64,000 bases of DNA from the NCBI RefSeq assembly GCF_000315015.1, contig NZ_BAEP01000030.1:62001-126000 (forward strand), written 5' to 3'. The notes beneath the pieces are model-generated. The model was not told the DNA's origin. It made no database searches and saw only the letters and a list, made by a program, of their open reading frames with translations. The first letter of the stretch is position 1, and each line of letters begins with the position of its first letter. Positions 46,083 through 56,181 of this stretch are shown here, one piece after another. This DNA comes from Paraglaciecola mesophila KMM 241 (GTDB lineage: Bacteria; Pseudomonadota; Gammaproteobacteria; Enterobacterales; Alteromonadaceae). Made by a program: the position numbers and the translations under genes.

Positions 46083-47420
46083 ATGCCTAACACCGAACCA
46101 TCTGCTCATGCGTCCAATTTAACTGCTCATCAGCCCCAGACACCGGTGAAGATCCAAGCGCCAAACTGGTGCAAAGATGCGGTTATCTATGAAATCAATT
46201 TACGCCAATTTACACAAGAGGGTACGTTTAGAGCGGCCGAGGCGCACCTGCCACGGTTGAAGCAACTCGGTGTGAGCATTTTATGGCTTATGCCTATTCA
46301 TCCTATTGGACTAAAAAATCGTAAGGGCACCCTGGGTAGCCCTTATGCTGTGCAAGATTATTTTTCACTAAATTCCGAGTTTGGCAATCTCGATGATATG
46401 CGCCATTTTGTCGATATTGCACATGAGCTGGACTTTCACATCATTATTGACTGGGTGGCAAATCACAGTGCTTGGGACAATGTCCTAGTCGAGCAACACC
46501 CCGACTGGTACGCCAAAAATCACGAGGGTGATTTCACGCCCACACCTTGGTGGGACTGGGATGATATTATCGACTTTGACTATTCTGTGCCTGAGCTTCG
46601 TGCCTACATGGCTAGGGCTATGTGTTATTGGCTTAAGGAAACCGATATCGATGGCTACCGCTGCGATGTCGCTGGCTTCGTACCTCAAGACTTTTGGGCT
46701 CAAGTACGTGAGGAGTTATGTGACATTAAGCCGGTGTTTATGCTGGCTGAATGGGAAGCCCGGGATGTGCACTACGACGCATTTGATATGAGTTACGCGT
46801 GGTCGTGGAATGAAGCCATGCACGGTATCGCCTTGGGAAAGCTACCCCTGAGTAAGCTTTACAAATATTATTCTTGGAATGAAAAAACCTATCCCAAAGC
46901 CTCCATGCGAATGACCTTTGTCAGTAACCATGACAAAAACGCTTGGGACGGCACCCAATTCGAGCAATTTGGCGAAGCTTTAGAATGCGCCATCGTGCTG
47001 TCAGTCCTGGGAGAGGGAATGCCGCTGATCTACAATGGTCAAGAAGCCGGTAACCCTAAACGTTTGGCTTTTTTTGAGCGCTCCCCTATCAATTGGCGTA
47101 GCCACAATATAGGTGATTTGTATACGGATTTGATCGCCCTAAAAAAAGCGCACAGTGCTTTGCACAATGGTCAGTGGGGCGCTCGTATGATCCCCGTGAA
47201 GAACTCCCATGCCGACAAAGTATTTAGTTTCGTGCGCCAAGACGAAAAAAGTAAAGTGCTGGTGTTACTTAACTTTAGCGGCGAGTCACTCACGGTATCG
47301 CTGTCATCGAATATCGCGTTTGGGCGAGTAACTGATTGGTTGAGCGGTGAGCGAATAGAGCTGACGAATAGGTGTGAATTTAGCTTAGGGGCGTGGGAAT
47401 GGCAGGTGTTTACGTCGTGA
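46083..47420 (+). CDS. GH13 alpha-amylase family glycosidase
   Basis: 445 residues, no signal peptide. A (beta/alpha)8 barrel with the GH13 regions: DWVANHS, the nucleophile Asp195 in GYRCDVAGFVP, the acid/base Glu223 in MLAEWEA, and Asp284 in FVSNHDKNAWDG. A short C-terminal beta domain ends LGAWEWQVF. The small size and PIHPIGLKNRKGTLGSPYAV loop fit intracellular alpha-glucosidases or maltodextrin hydrolases. It stands alone, so substrate is unclear. Confidence 0.9.
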   Translation: MPNTEPSAHASNLTAHQPQTPVKIQAPNWCKDAVIYEINLRQFTQEGTFRAAEAHLPRLKQLGVSILWLMPIHPIGLKNRKGTLGSPYAVQDYFSLNSEFGNLDDMRHFVDIAHELDFHIIIDWVANHSAWDNVLVEQHPDWYAKNHEGDFTPTPWWDWDDIIDFDYSVPELRAYMARAMCYWLKETDIDGYRCDVAGFVPQDFWAQVREELCDIKPVFMLAEWEARDVHYDAFDMSYAWSWNEAMHGIALGKLPLSKLYKYYSWNEKTYPKASMRMTFVSNHDKNAWDGTQFEQFGEALECAIVLSVLGEGMPLIYNGQEAGNPKRLAFFERSPINWRSHNIGDLYTDLIALKKAHSALHNGQWGARMIPVKNSHADKVFSFVRQDEKSKVLVLLNFSGESLTVSLSSNIAFGRVTDWLSGERIELTNRCEFSLGAWEWQVFTS

Positions 47421-47553
47421 CCCAAGCGCTGACTAGCGGGCGAAGTAGCAGTGTCAGAATTAATGCGCAAAAGGGCGATTAATCTCTGAAAAGCCTTCGA
47501 TAATTTGGCATAATCCCTCTCTTTTTTATTTAAAGGTACGTGCGCCGCTCGTT

Positions 47554-49677
47554 ATGTCCAAGTCTTCTAAACTGTTTGCCCAAGATGGCATTTTATCTCA
47601 AGCGATCCCCGGATTCACAGTACGCCAAGCGCAAACCGATATGGCGAATGCGGTAGAAGAGGCTATCGAGCAAAAATCCCCGTTGATTGTTGAGGCGGGT
47701 ACCGGCACAGGTAAAACCTTTGCGTATTTAGCGCCTGCACTACAATCGAAGAAGAAAACGATTGTGTCTACAGGGACCAAAAACCTGCAAGAACAGCTCT
47801 ACCACAGAGACTTACCCCTGATTAAAAAAGCCATCGGGGTAAACGGTAAAATTGCTCTGCTAAAAGGGCGCTCAAACTACTTATGTTTGCACCGCCTACG
47901 TCAGCACGGTGGCAGTAGTACCTTACTCGACAAAACAACCATGGTGGAGCTGTCTGATGTACGCCGCTGGGCGACATCGACCAAAACCGGTGACATGGGG
48001 GAAATGAAAACCCTCGCAGAAGATGCCAAAGTCTTACCCTTTGTGACTTCTACTGTGGATAATTGCCTAGGTAAAGACTGCCCCGACTACGAAGACTGCT
48101 ACATGATCAAAGCGCGGCGCAAAGCCCTAGATGCTGATTTGGTCGTGGTCAATCACCATTTATTTTTTGCTGACATGGCGCTAAAAGACACCGGCTTCGG
48201 CGAGCTTATTCCAGAAGCTGACGTGGTCATATTCGATGAGGCCCATCAGATACCGGATATTGCCAGTGAGTATTTTGGTGAAGCGTTATCAAGCAGACAA
48301 TTGCATGACTTAAGCCGTGATTTGGAGTTGGTGTATCGCACGTCTTTAAAAGACGCTAAGCAGTTACACAGTGCCGGTGAAAAATGCAAAATGATCTCTG
48401 CCGACTTACGTTTGCTATTTCCCGAGCAAGCGCAAAAAGGGAACTGGCGAGAAATGTTGGCGCGTAATGATGTGCAAACCCAAATCAGTAAGTTGATTGA
48501 CTCGCTAGATGTATTGTACGAAGTGATCAAATTGCATTTGAGTCGCGACAAAGACTTAGACAGTATTTTTGAGCGTGTCAGTGATGCCAGAATGAAGCTA
48601 ACGCGCCTCACAGATGCCAATCAAAAAGGCGTGAGCTTGTGGTATGAAACCACCATGCGCCATATAGTGTTGCACTTAACCCCTTTGAGCATCGCGGCGA
48701 AATTTTCCAAAATTGTCTCAACGCCTGAGCGCGCATGGATCTTCACCTCAGCCACATTAATGGTCGGTGATGCATTTGATCATTTTCAGCGACAAATGGG
48801 CTTACAACAAGCCAAAACACTCTCGCTGGATAGCCCTTTTGATTACCAAAAACAGGCCATGTTGTGTGTACCGCGTTTTTTACCTGAGCCTAATGCCAGA
48901 GAAATGCGGCAAACCTTATTGGATATCTCCATTAAGTTAATAGCGGCCAGTGGTGGGCGGTGTTTTTTATTGTTCACCAGTCACGCCACTTTGCGCGCCA
49001 TTGCCGGTATGCTGGAAGACAAGGTAGACAACCCTATTTTAGTGCAGGGCACGACGACTAAGCGTGCGCTTCTAGAGTCATATGTGAAAAGTGACAATGC
49101 TGTGCTGCTTGGCACTGGTGCATTTTGGGAAGGGGTGGATGTCAGAGGTAACGATTTAACGTGTGTATTGATTGATAAATTGCCTTTTGCCTCACCGGAT
49201 GATCCCTTGTTGCAAGCGCGAATTGAGGATTGCCGTAAAGCCGGTGGCAACCCCTTTGGTCAGTTGCAAATCCCTCAGGCAGCCATTGCATTAAAACAAG
49301 GTGCAGGGCGCTTAATAAGGGATGAAACAGACAGAGGCGTACTGGTCATTTGTGATAATAGACTGGTGACCAAAGATTATGCGAAAACGTTTTTACGTAG
49401 TTTACCCGATATGAAACGCACGAGACATTTGCCAAACGCTTTGGCCTTTCTTGAAGAGATCCATGAAGACGCTCAGCAAACGAAGAAAGCACTTAAGGCC
49501 GCTAAAAAATCAGCGGATGATCAATGTCGGCAAGACGCAGTAAACACTGGGACTCGAGTAAAAGAAGAACATGTCTCTCAAGAGATTGCTCAAGAGGTGA
49601 CTCAGGACACTAGTCGAGACATTAGTCAAAACATAGCTACCGGTACGAACGATATCTTAAAAAAGGAAGCACAATGA
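47554..49677 (+). CDS. yoaA: YoaA/DinG-family ATP-dependent DNA helicase
   Basis: 707 residues, XPD-like superfamily 2 helicase. Walker A is EAGTGTGKTFAYL, the DEAH box is IFDEAHQ, and four Cys for a [4Fe-4S] cluster lie at NYLCLHRL and DNCLGKDCPDYEDCYM. Motif VI reads QGAGRLIRDETDRG. YoaA aids replication-fork repair with the HolC subunit in E. coli (636 residues there). The extra length is a C-terminal tail containing five 12-bp repeats. Its end overlaps tsaB by four bases, an arrangement shared with E. coli gene order. Confidence 0.94.
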   Translation: MSKSSKLFAQDGILSQAIPGFTVRQAQTDMANAVEEAIEQKSPLIVEAGTGTGKTFAYLAPALQSKKKTIVSTGTKNLQEQLYHRDLPLIKKAIGVNGKIALLKGRSNYLCLHRLRQHGGSSTLLDKTTMVELSDVRRWATSTKTGDMGEMKTLAEDAKVLPFVTSTVDNCLGKDCPDYEDCYMIKARRKALDADLVVVNHHLFFADMALKDTGFGELIPEADVVIFDEAHQIPDIASEYFGEALSSRQLHDLSRDLELVYRTSLKDAKQLHSAGEKCKMISADLRLLFPEQAQKGNWREMLARNDVQTQISKLIDSLDVLYEVIKLHLSRDKDLDSIFERVSDARMKLTRLTDANQKGVSLWYETTMRHIVLHLTPLSIAAKFSKIVSTPERAWIFTSATLMVGDAFDHFQRQMGLQQAKTLSLDSPFDYQKQAMLCVPRFLPEPNAREMRQTLLDISIKLIAASGGRCFLLFTSHATLRAIAGMLEDKVDNPILVQGTTTKRALLESYVKSDNAVLLGTGAFWEGVDVRGNDLTCVLIDKLPFASPDDPLLQARIEDCRKAGGNPFGQLQIPQAAIALKQGAGRLIRDETDRGVLVICDNRLVTKDYAKTFLRSLPDMKRTRHLPNALAFLEEIHEDAQQTKKALKAAKKSADDQCRQDAVNTGTRVKEEHVSQEIAQEVTQDTSRDISQNIATGTNDILKKEAQ
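49573..49632 (+). repeat. Five in-frame 12-bp tandem repeats at the yoaA 3' end
   Basis: Five degenerate 12-bp units encode VSQE, IAQE, VTQD, TSRD, ISQN near the C-terminus of the helicase. They lie outside the conserved helicase core and probably form an amphipathic helix. Confidence 0.75.
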
Positions 49678-50378
49678 ATCTTTTGATCATTGATACCGCA
49701 ACAGAGGCTTGCTCAGTTGCACTAAACATTAATGGCCAACCATTTAACCAATTTGAAATTTGCCCTCAGCAACACAGCCAGCGTATTCTGCCCATGATTG
49801 ACGGTTTATTAAAAGAAGCCGGCGCAACCCTAAATGAGATAGATTACTTAGGGTTTGGGCAAGGCCCGGGCAGCTTTACTGGGGTGCGTATTGCTACCGG
49901 AATTTTGCAAGGTTTAGCCTTGGGCACAGGCTTGCACGTAGTCGGTGTCTCTACGCTTGCTGCTATGGCCCAGCAGGCGGTAAGTGAACATCAGGCACAA
50001 GACGTATTTTGCGCCATTGATGCACGCATGGGGGAAGTGTATTTTGCTCACTATCAAGCACAGAACGGCTTGGCAACTTTAGTAGGCAGTGAGCAAGTCT
50101 TGCCTCCAGAGAACGCCGCTCAAATCCTTGCTCAGAAATCGAATTCACCGTCGTTCGCTGTTGGCACCGGTTGGGCCGCCTATGATGTGTTACTGGCGAC
50201 ATTGGATGATGAGCGTAAACCCAATGTACTTCAAAGCGTACTTTACCCTGATGCGAAATTTATGCTGCCTTTAGTTGAAAGTGCTGCAACAGCTGGGCTT
50301 GCCAAAGAGATCGAACAGGTAGAGCCAGTGTATCTGCGCGATAAAGTGACTTGGAAAAAACTGCCTGGGCGCGAGTAA
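49674..50378 (+). CDS. tsaB: tRNA threonylcarbamoyladenosine biosynthesis protein TsaB
   Basis: 234 residues. TsaB pairs with the Kae1-like TsaD in the complex forming t6A37 in ANN-reading tRNAs. The ASKHA fold is shown by LLIIDTATEACSVAL, QHSQRILPMIDGLL, and GFGQGPGSFTGVRIATGILQGLA. It starts within the yoaA stop (ATGA) and is followed by an intergenic repeat region and slp, matching the E. coli yoaA-tsaB-yeaY order. Confidence 0.96.
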   Translation: MNLLIIDTATEACSVALNINGQPFNQFEICPQQHSQRILPMIDGLLKEAGATLNEIDYLGFGQGPGSFTGVRIATGILQGLALGTGLHVVGVSTLAAMAQQAVSEHQAQDVFCAIDARMGEVYFAHYQAQNGLATLVGSEQVLPPENAAQILAQKSNSPSFAVGTGWAAYDVLLATLDDERKPNVLQSVLYPDAKFMLPLVESAATAGLAKEIEQVEPVYLRDKVTWKKLPGRE

Positions 50379-50417
50379 TAGCCCTGGCTGGTCAATGGCC
50401 TAGACGGCTTCTTATGT

Positions 50418-50471
50418 TTGGTGCGAGAAGCTGGCTTGGTGCGTAAAGCTGCCTAGGTGCGAGAAGTAGCG
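50418..50471. repeat. Three intergenic 18-bp tandem repeats
   Basis: Units at 50418-50435, 50436-50453 and 50454-50471 with consensus TTGGTGCGAGAAGCTGCC. They lie just after tsaB, outside any gene. Confidence 0.85.
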
Positions 50472-50608
50472 AAGTAACTTAACCATTTGGCGAATAGTAA
50501 AGCCTATTAAATCTGTGCTATAAGTAACAGGTAACATACAAACTATTGTCGAATCGGGTGCCGTCATTAGTCGATAATGTATTTGTTTAAAATTGATAAG
50601 AGAGCCGC

Positions 50609-50920
50609 GTGAGAGTCGAATCGTCCGTTAGTGCCCTGCAAAGTCCGTTAAACGACAAAGCAGTAAAGGGTAATAAACAACAAGATAATGCCCAACAAGA
50701 TGTGGCATCTGCTCTTGGTGGCGCTAAAGATGTGCAAGAAATTATTCGCAGTGGCTCGGTAGATGCATTTGATCAGGCTGAAACATTTCGTCAGCAAGCC
50801 GGCGCTGATGACAGCTCAACGTTTAGTTCACAAAACGCGATAGATACCTACCAAAGTGTGTCCAAGGAAGAACGTCGCAATGAAATTCAACAAATGCTAG
50901 GCGTTGATACCTTCGCTTAA
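50609..50920 (+). CDS. Small unknown protein
   Basis: 103 residues, hydrophilic, without signal peptide or membrane helix. It contains QQDNAQQDVASALGGAKDVQEIIRSG-like helical stretches (read in parts) and ends with KEERRNEIQQMLGVDTFA. The start is a GTG behind AGAGAGCC. No family recognised. Codon use looks ordinary. It is inserted between tsaB and the Slp lipoprotein gene relative to E. coli order. Confidence 0.6.
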   Translation: MRVESSVSALQSPLNDKAVKGNKQQDNAQQDVASALGGAKDVQEIIRSGSVDAFDQAETFRQQAGADDSSTFSSQNAIDTYQSVSKEERRNEIQQMLGVDTFA

Positions 50921-51118
50921 GTATCTGACAAAAACCGCTCACTGTTAATCTCATTCAATAATCCTGCCTCATGCTCCCCACATTTTCAACGCTCTTTTGT
51001 CTTGATAAACCCCGGCTACTGTAACGTTTTGATACAAGCCTTTTAACTATTGTTAAGTTCTGCTTTACCCCGAACTGTAGTATCGTTGTTTCAATGATGT
51101 ATTTTTGTCGAGGTGGTT

Positions 51119-51715
51119 ATGTACACTAAAATCGGTTTCCTATTCGTTACTTTGTGGTTAGCGGGTTGTTCAACGCTTCCTGAACAAATTCAGTTACCTG
51201 ATGAATCAAACTTGATTACTTATCAAGAAGCAGCGTCTAAATCGAAAGATGTAATGGGTCAGAAAGCCCGCTGGGGCGGGATTATCGCTAAGGTAGAAAA
51301 TAAACCCAACGATACTCTTATCGAAATGGTTTACTACCCGTTACGTAGTTATGGCCGTCCATTACAAAGTGATGAAAGTATCGGGCGTTTTAGGGTTTAC
51401 GTGAACGGCTTCTTAGATCCTATGGTGTACAAAAAAGGTCGCACCATGACCTTTACCGGTGATTTTGTTCGTTTAGAGAAAGGAATGGTAGGCGAGCATG
51501 AATACGTATTCCCGACACTTGCTTCAACTGGCTATTACTTATGGAAAGAGATTCAGCAAGTTGATATGAATATGATCAGCGTTTGGCCTTATGATTACTG
51601 GCGATACGGTTGGTATAATCGCCCGTTTAACAATCGAGTGTTTTTACGCAGTACTCATCGCACTAGAAGTAGCCCGGCGAGATCTAAACCCTCTGCTAAA
51701 ACCAAGAGTAATTAA
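51119..51715 (+). CDS. Slp-family outer-membrane lipoprotein
   Basis: 198 residues. Lipobox WLAGCS (Cys17 from this start) and the Slp domain with VMGQKARWGGIIAKVENKPN, ETMVEMVYYPL-like stretch (here LIEMVYYPLRSYGRP) and FRVYVNGFLDPMVYKKGR. Slp lipoproteins are induced by carbon starvation or stationary phase in E. coli. GAGG precedes the ATG at 51119; a GTG six bases upstream is less likely. The C-terminal tail is basic. E. coli has the paralogue yeaY at this place between tsaB and fadD. Confidence 0.9.
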   Translation: MYTKIGFLFVTLWLAGCSTLPEQIQLPDESNLITYQEAASKSKDVMGQKARWGGIIAKVENKPNDTLIEMVYYPLRSYGRPLQSDESIGRFRVYVNGFLDPMVYKKGRTMTFTGDFVRLEKGMVGEHEYVFPTLASTGYYLWKEIQQVDMNMISVWPYDYWRYGWYNRPFNNRVFLRSTHRTRSSPARSKPSAKTKSN

Positions 51716-51830
51716 ATTAACGTTTCTTGGTTCAACGCTAGTTGATTTGAAGACAGCAGAGCAAACGGCTACTCACGTTATTCCTTTTAGTATTAGGTAT
51801 TCTTGATAGCCGTTTTTTTATGGAAGATTT

Positions 51831-52778
51831 ATGCAAGAAAAAAGCACCCAACAAAGAAGCACCCAAGAAAAGAGCACGACAGGAATAAGCTCTCAACAAC
51901 TAAGCGCACATCAATTAAGTACACTAAACACCAGTGGCAGCGAAATTGAATTTCCTTTGCGTAATATCACGCTGCGTGGCCTAGCGTTCGGCGACCCGTC
52001 AAAACCGTTAATCGTTGCCCTGCATGGTTGGCTCGATAATGCCGCCACCTTTGTTCCCTTGGCCGCTTATTTACAGGGTTATTATGTCATCGCGCTGGAT
52101 TTCGCAGGTCACGGTAAATCCGATCATCGCAGTAAAGATGCGCATTATCATTTGGTGGATTTTGTTTACGATGTGCATGAAGTTGTTGAAACTCAAGGTT
52201 GGGATAATTTCATTTTACTTGGGCATTCTATGGGTGGAATTATCGGCTCAATGTACACCAGTTGCTTTCCCGAGAAAGTGAGCAAGTATATTACGATTGA
52301 ATCTTTAGGGCCTGTCACCAAAGACAGTGAAAGCAGCCCAGAGCAATTGCGCGAATCCATTGAAAGCCGGCTCAAAGGTGCAGCAAGTGAAGGTAAGCAC
52401 CCAAGTAATAAGCAAAGCGTGATCCGCGCAAGAGCGATCGCAGGTGGTTTTTCTGATGAGTGCGCTCGTTTACTGGTTGAGCGAAACCTGTGCGAAATAG
52501 AGGGGCAGCTTGAATTCACCACTGACAGGCGCCTTCGCACATTTTCTTCATTACGATTGACCGAAGGCCAAGCGCAAGCGTTTTTAAAAGCTATTACTTG
52601 TCCGACCATTGTAATTATTGCTGATAACGGCTACGAAATTATGAAGAAAACAGCCGAATTACGAATAAACTTGTTAAAAGATGCAAAATTACTCAGCGTT
52701 CCGGGCTCTCATCATCCACACTTGGATAATACGCAGTCAGTTTCTGTTCATATTTTGCACTTCCTTCACGAAAATTAA
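51831..52778 (+). CDS. Alpha/beta hydrolase with repeat-built N-terminus
   Basis: 315 residues. The alpha/beta-hydrolase core begins near residue 45: ALHGWLDNAATF (oxyanion HG), LGHSMGGIIGSM with the nucleophile Ser, and a late His in PGSHHPHLDN. It resembles small cytoplasmic esterases or serine hydrolases such as those near fadD in related genomes. The first about 35 residues are encoded by six 15-bp repeats (KSTQQ type) that the fold does not need. Substrate unknown. Confidence 0.85.
   Translation: MQEKSTQQRSTQEKSTTGISSQQLSAHQLSTLNTSGSEIEFPLRNITLRGLAFGDPSKPLIVALHGWLDNAATFVPLAAYLQGYYVIALDFAGHGKSDHRSKDAHYHLVDFVYDVHEVVETQGWDNFILLGHSMGGIIGSMYTSCFPEKVSKYITIESLGPVTKDSESSPEQLRESIESRLKGAASEGKHPSNKQSVIRARAIAGGFSDECARLLVERNLCEIEGQLEFTTDRRLRTFSSLRLTEGQAQAFLKAITCPTIVIIADNGYEIMKKTAELRINLLKDAKLLSVPGSHHPHLDNTQSVSVHILHFLHEN
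51840..51929 (+). repeat. Six in-frame 15-bp tandem repeats at the hydrolase 5' end
   Basis: Six consecutive degenerate 15-bp units starting at 51840, 51855, 51870, 51885, 51900 and 51915. They encode KSTQQ, RSTQE, KSTTG, ISSQQ, LSAHQ and LSTLN, the N-terminal extension of the hydrolase. Confidence 0.85.
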
Positions 52779-52928
52779 CTATTTATAGGTAAAATGTTAA
52801 TTATATGTAGGGATCTTCGTTTATTTTTACATGGGCTTTGGGTATTATGCGGCGCAATAAGTAGTATAATATCGTCGACCGGCGCGCTTGGGCGTCTTCT
52901 TTGGTCGAGGTAGCGCCGAGGAGGCAAT

Positions 52929-54587
52929 GTGGAAAAATCCTGGTTAAAGAGTTATGACGCTCGAGTACCTCATGAAATCAATCCTGATAGTTATGCGTCT
53001 ATCGTTGATATTTTAGAGCAAGCAGTATCAACCTACGCTGATAGCGTAAGCTACATCAATCTTGGTAAATCAATTACTTTTAAAGAGCTAGACCAGCAGT
53101 CTAAGCAGTTTGCAGCGTATCTTCAGCATTCAGGGTTAAAGAAGGGCGATGCTGTCGCCATTATGATGCCTAATTTATTACAATATCCAGTTGCCTTATT
53201 CGGTGTATTACGCGCAGGTATGGTGGTGGTGAATGTGAATCCTCAATACACAGCGCGCGAACTAAAACATCAACTTAATGATGCGGATGCTAAAGCCATC
53301 GTGATCGTTGAAAACTTTGCTTGTACCCTTAGTGAAGTGATAGACGACACGCCAGTTAAAACGGTCATGCTGACCCAAATTGGCGATATGTTGGGTTTTC
53401 CAAAAAAGTGGCTGACTAATCTTGTGGTAAAACACGTTAAGAAGATGGTGCCTTCTTTTTCTTTACCGTCAGCCATACATTTTATGGACGCGTTGAAAGA
53501 AGGGGCGAGCAAAAGCTATGAGCGCCCAACTTTAACCGGCGATGACATCGCATTCTTGCAATACACTGGCGGCACAACTGGAGTATCTAAAGGCGCTATG
53601 CTGAGTCACAGAAATATGGTGGCCAACTTAGAGCAAGCTTCTGCTATTTTAAATACCGTCACTGTGCCTAATAAAGAGCTAGTGGTCACGGCATTACCGC
53701 TTTACCATATCTTTGCTTTACAGGCGAACTGCCTATTGTTCTTAAAATTGGGCTGTGCCAACTTATTAATTACCAACCCCAGAGATATGCCGGCGTTTGT
53801 ATCCGAGTTGGGTAAGTACCCGTTTACTGTGCTGACTGGGGTAAACACCCTTTTCAATGGTTTGCTTAATACTCCAAGTTTCGCCGAACTAGATTTTTCT
53901 AAGGTCAAATTCTCTTTGGGCGGTGGTATGGCGGTGCAGCGCTCAGTCGCAGAACGCTGGTATAAGTTAACAGGACATGTGTTACTTGAAGGATATGGTT
54001 TAACTGAATGTAGCCCCATTGTCAGTGTAAACCCGCCGCAATTAGAGCAATACAATGGCTCTATTGGCTTGCCTTTACCCTCTACTGATATTCGCTTAGT
54101 GGATGATGACGGCGTCGACGTTGCACCCGGTGAAGCAGGTGAGATGTTAGTAAAAGGACCACAAGTCATGGTCGGGTATTTAAACCGGCCTGAAGCCACA
54201 GAAGAGATTATGCAAGATGGTTGGCTTGCCACAGGGGACATCGCCCGCTGTGATGAAGACGGATATTTCTACATTGTCGATCGCAAAAAAGACATGATTT
54301 TAGTCTCTGGCTTTAATGTTTTCCCGAATGAAATTGAAGAAGTTGCAGCGATGCATGACCATATTGTCGAAGTGGCTGCCGTAGGCATTCCCCATGAAGC
54401 GTCTGGTGAGGTTGTGAAACTTTATGCCGTGCGCCGTGAAGACAGTTTGTCAGAGCAAGATGTTATCGAACATTGCCGTAAACACCTAACGGGATATAAA
54501 GTCCCGAAAAAAGTTGAGTTCAGAGACGAGCTTCCAAAATCGAATGTTGGTAAGATACTCCGCAGAGAACTTCGCGACGAGAAATAA
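52929..54587 (+). CDS. fadD: Long-chain fatty acid-CoA ligase
   Basis: 552 residues, closely following E. coli FadD (561). It activates long-chain fatty acids to acyl-CoA at the inner membrane. Motifs are the AMP-binding P-loop [45 protein letters not shown] and the FACS block [20 protein letters not shown]. The GTG at 52929 is the start (frame MEKSW); an ATG two bases before is out of frame. GAGGAGG lies upstream. It is followed by rnd as in E. coli. Confidence 0.97.
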   Translation: MEKSWLKSYDARVPHEINPDSYASIVDILEQAVSTYADSVSYINLGKSITFKELDQQSKQFAAYLQHSGLKKGDAVAIMMPNLLQYPVALFGVLRAGMVVVNVNPQYTARELKHQLNDADAKAIVIVENFACTLSEVIDDTPVKTVMLTQIGDMLGFPKKWLTNLVVKHVKKMVPSFSLPSAIHFMDALKEGASKSYERPTLTGDDIAFLQYTGGTTGVSKGAMLSHRNMVANLEQASAILNTVTVPNKELVVTALPLYHIFALQANCLLFLKLGCANLLITNPRDMPAFVSELGKYPFTVLTGVNTLFNGLLNTPSFAELDFSKVKFSLGGGMAVQRSVAERWYKLTGHVLLEGYGLTECSPIVSVNPPQLEQYNGSIGLPLPSTDIRLVDDDGVDVAPGEAGEMLVKGPQVMVGYLNRPEATEEIMQDGWLATGDIARCDEDGYFYIVDRKKDMILVSGFNVFPNEIEEVAAMHDHIVEVAAVGIPHEASGEVVKLYAVRREDSLSEQDVIEHCRKHLTGYKVPKKVEFRDELPKSNVGKILRRELRDEK

Positions 54588-54588
54588 T

Positions 54589-54653
54589 AATGGCCCTAGG
54601 GCAAACATTATTATTTTGTAGATAAACGCCGGCTTTTGCTGGCTTTTTTATTT
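54589..54653 (+). terminator. Probable terminator region after fadD
   Basis: Two dyads: AATAATGGCCC with GGGC-AAA-CATTATT just after the stop, then GCCGGC-TTTT-GCTGGC followed by TTTTTTA (about 54629-54653), a likely Rho-independent terminator. The second hairpin ends about 13 bp before the rnd start. Confidence 0.7.
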
Positions 54654-54665
54654 GTTTGGAAACAC

Positions 54666-55838
54666 GTGCAATATATTTCAATTACCACAGATGAAGCGTT
54701 GAACGCGTATTGCGCTCAATTGGCAAAAGCCCAAGCGATTGCCGTAGATACAGAGTTTGTGCGAACACGCACTTTGTATCCACAACTCGGCTTAATTCAG
54801 GTTTACGATGGGCTGCAAATCGCGCTTATCGATCCACTGGAAATAAGTGATTTCACTGCGCTAAAAGCGATTCTGACGAACGAAAATATCGTTAAAGTGT
54901 TGCACTCGTGTTCAGAAGACATCGAAACCTTTATTTGTGCTCTTGATATCGTTCCTCGCCCCATTTTTGATAGTCAATTCGCTGCTGCTATTACCGGCAT
55001 GGGGCCGTCTTTAGGATATGCTAAGTTGGTAGAGGTGATGCTAGATATACAGGTCGATAAAGGAGAGTCGCGCACCGATTGGCTTGCCAGACCTTTATCG
55101 CCAGAGCAGTGCCAATACGCGGCTTATGATGTGTTGTATTTGTTTCAACTTTACCCCACGCTGCGCGATAAAACGCTTGCTCAAGGTCGCCAAGCTTGGG
55201 TGTTTGCTGAAATGGAAAACTTAACGCGCAAAAAGCTGAGTCAAATTCCCTACGAATTACTTTACTTAAATATTAAGAATAATTGGCACGTAACTGGCAA
55301 ATCTCTATATGTTTTACAGCAATTAACGGCGTGGCGAGCCAAAGAAGCGCAGCAGCGTGACTTAGCCTTGAACTTTGTGGTTCGCGAAGCAAATTTGTTG
55401 GAAGTGGCGAAACGTCTTCCGGCAAGTAAAAATGCGTTACATCAAATCAGCGGATTGACACCTCAAGAAATTCGTATTAACGGTCAAGCAATGCTTGATA
55501 TCGTGGCCGCGGCAGAGCAAGTGGATGAATCAGTTTATCCCCAGCCAGTTGAGCGCCTAGTCGATTTTTCACGCTTTAAGAAGGTAGCCGCAGCAGTGCG
55601 CCAAGTCTGCGTGCAAACGGCTGAGAAGCTTGGTGTGCCGGTTGAACTTATAGGTTCAAAAAAGCAAATTAACCAGTTGATAAAGTGGTGTTGGTTCCGT
55701 GATGACGATACCCGTGCGCAAGGCTTGTTGCCAGACTTATTAGAGGGCTGGCGTGGTGAGCATTTGCAGGCAGCACTGACTAAGGTCGATGGTTTAAACA
55801 TAGCCCAATCAATCAGTGAGGACTCAACCCATGCTTAA
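54666..55838 (+). CDS. rnd: Ribonuclease D
   Basis: 390 residues. RNase D trims tRNA 3' ends. The DEDD exonuclease motifs are AVDTEFVRTRTLYPQLGLIQ, VLHSCSEDIETF, and the Tyr/Asp motif QYAAYDVLYLFQLY; two HRDC domains follow (LTAWRAKEAQQRDLALNFVV near residue 215). The GTG at 54666 is taken as start because homology begins with QYISITTDEAL and GGA precedes it; the frame also allows a TTG at 54636. It overlaps ycgL by 8 bases. Confidence 0.95.
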   Translation: MQYISITTDEALNAYCAQLAKAQAIAVDTEFVRTRTLYPQLGLIQVYDGLQIALIDPLEISDFTALKAILTNENIVKVLHSCSEDIETFICALDIVPRPIFDSQFAAAITGMGPSLGYAKLVEVMLDIQVDKGESRTDWLARPLSPEQCQYAAYDVLYLFQLYPTLRDKTLAQGRQAWVFAEMENLTRKKLSQIPYELLYLNIKNNWHVTGKSLYVLQQLTAWRAKEAQQRDLALNFVVREANLLEVAKRLPASKNALHQISGLTPQEIRINGQAMLDIVAAAEQVDESVYPQPVERLVDFSRFKKVAAAVRQVCVQTAEKLGVPVELIGSKKQINQLIKWCWFRDDDTRAQGLLPDLLEGWRGEHLQAALTKVDGLNIAQSISEDSTHA

Positions 55839-56118
55839 TTTACTGTGCGCTGTATATAAAAGTTCCAAGAAAGTGGATACCTACCTTTATGTGCCTGGCC
55901 GGGATGACTTTTCACGTGTGCCAGAGCCTTTGATGAAAATGTTTGGCGCGCCGCGCTTCATTATGATTATGCCAATCAAAAAAGATCGCACATTGGGGCA
56001 AGTCGATATTCAAACCCTACGCGATGAACTAACCAAAAATGGTTTCTATTTGCAGTTGCCGCCACCTGAAGAAAATCTACTGAAACAACATCTTGCCGCT
56101 CAAGTCCCCAAGGATTAA
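55831..56118 (+). CDS. ycgL: YcgL family protein
   Basis: 95 residues. LLCAVYKSSKKVDTYLYVPG at the start and PPPEENLLKQHL near the end match the YcgL family (a small conserved fold, function unknown). The ATG at 55831 lies inside the rnd 3' end, so translation is probably coupled. Confidence 0.93.
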   Translation: MLNLLCAVYKSSKKVDTYLYVPGRDDFSRVPEPLMKMFGAPRFIMIMPIKKDRTLGQVDIQTLRDELTKNGFYLQLPPPEENLLKQHLAAQVPKD

Positions 56119-56181
56119 CTTCTTGGGCTGCTAGCCTTCTTCATCTACTTTGTCATTTCATTTTTACTAAAAGGAGAGTGC

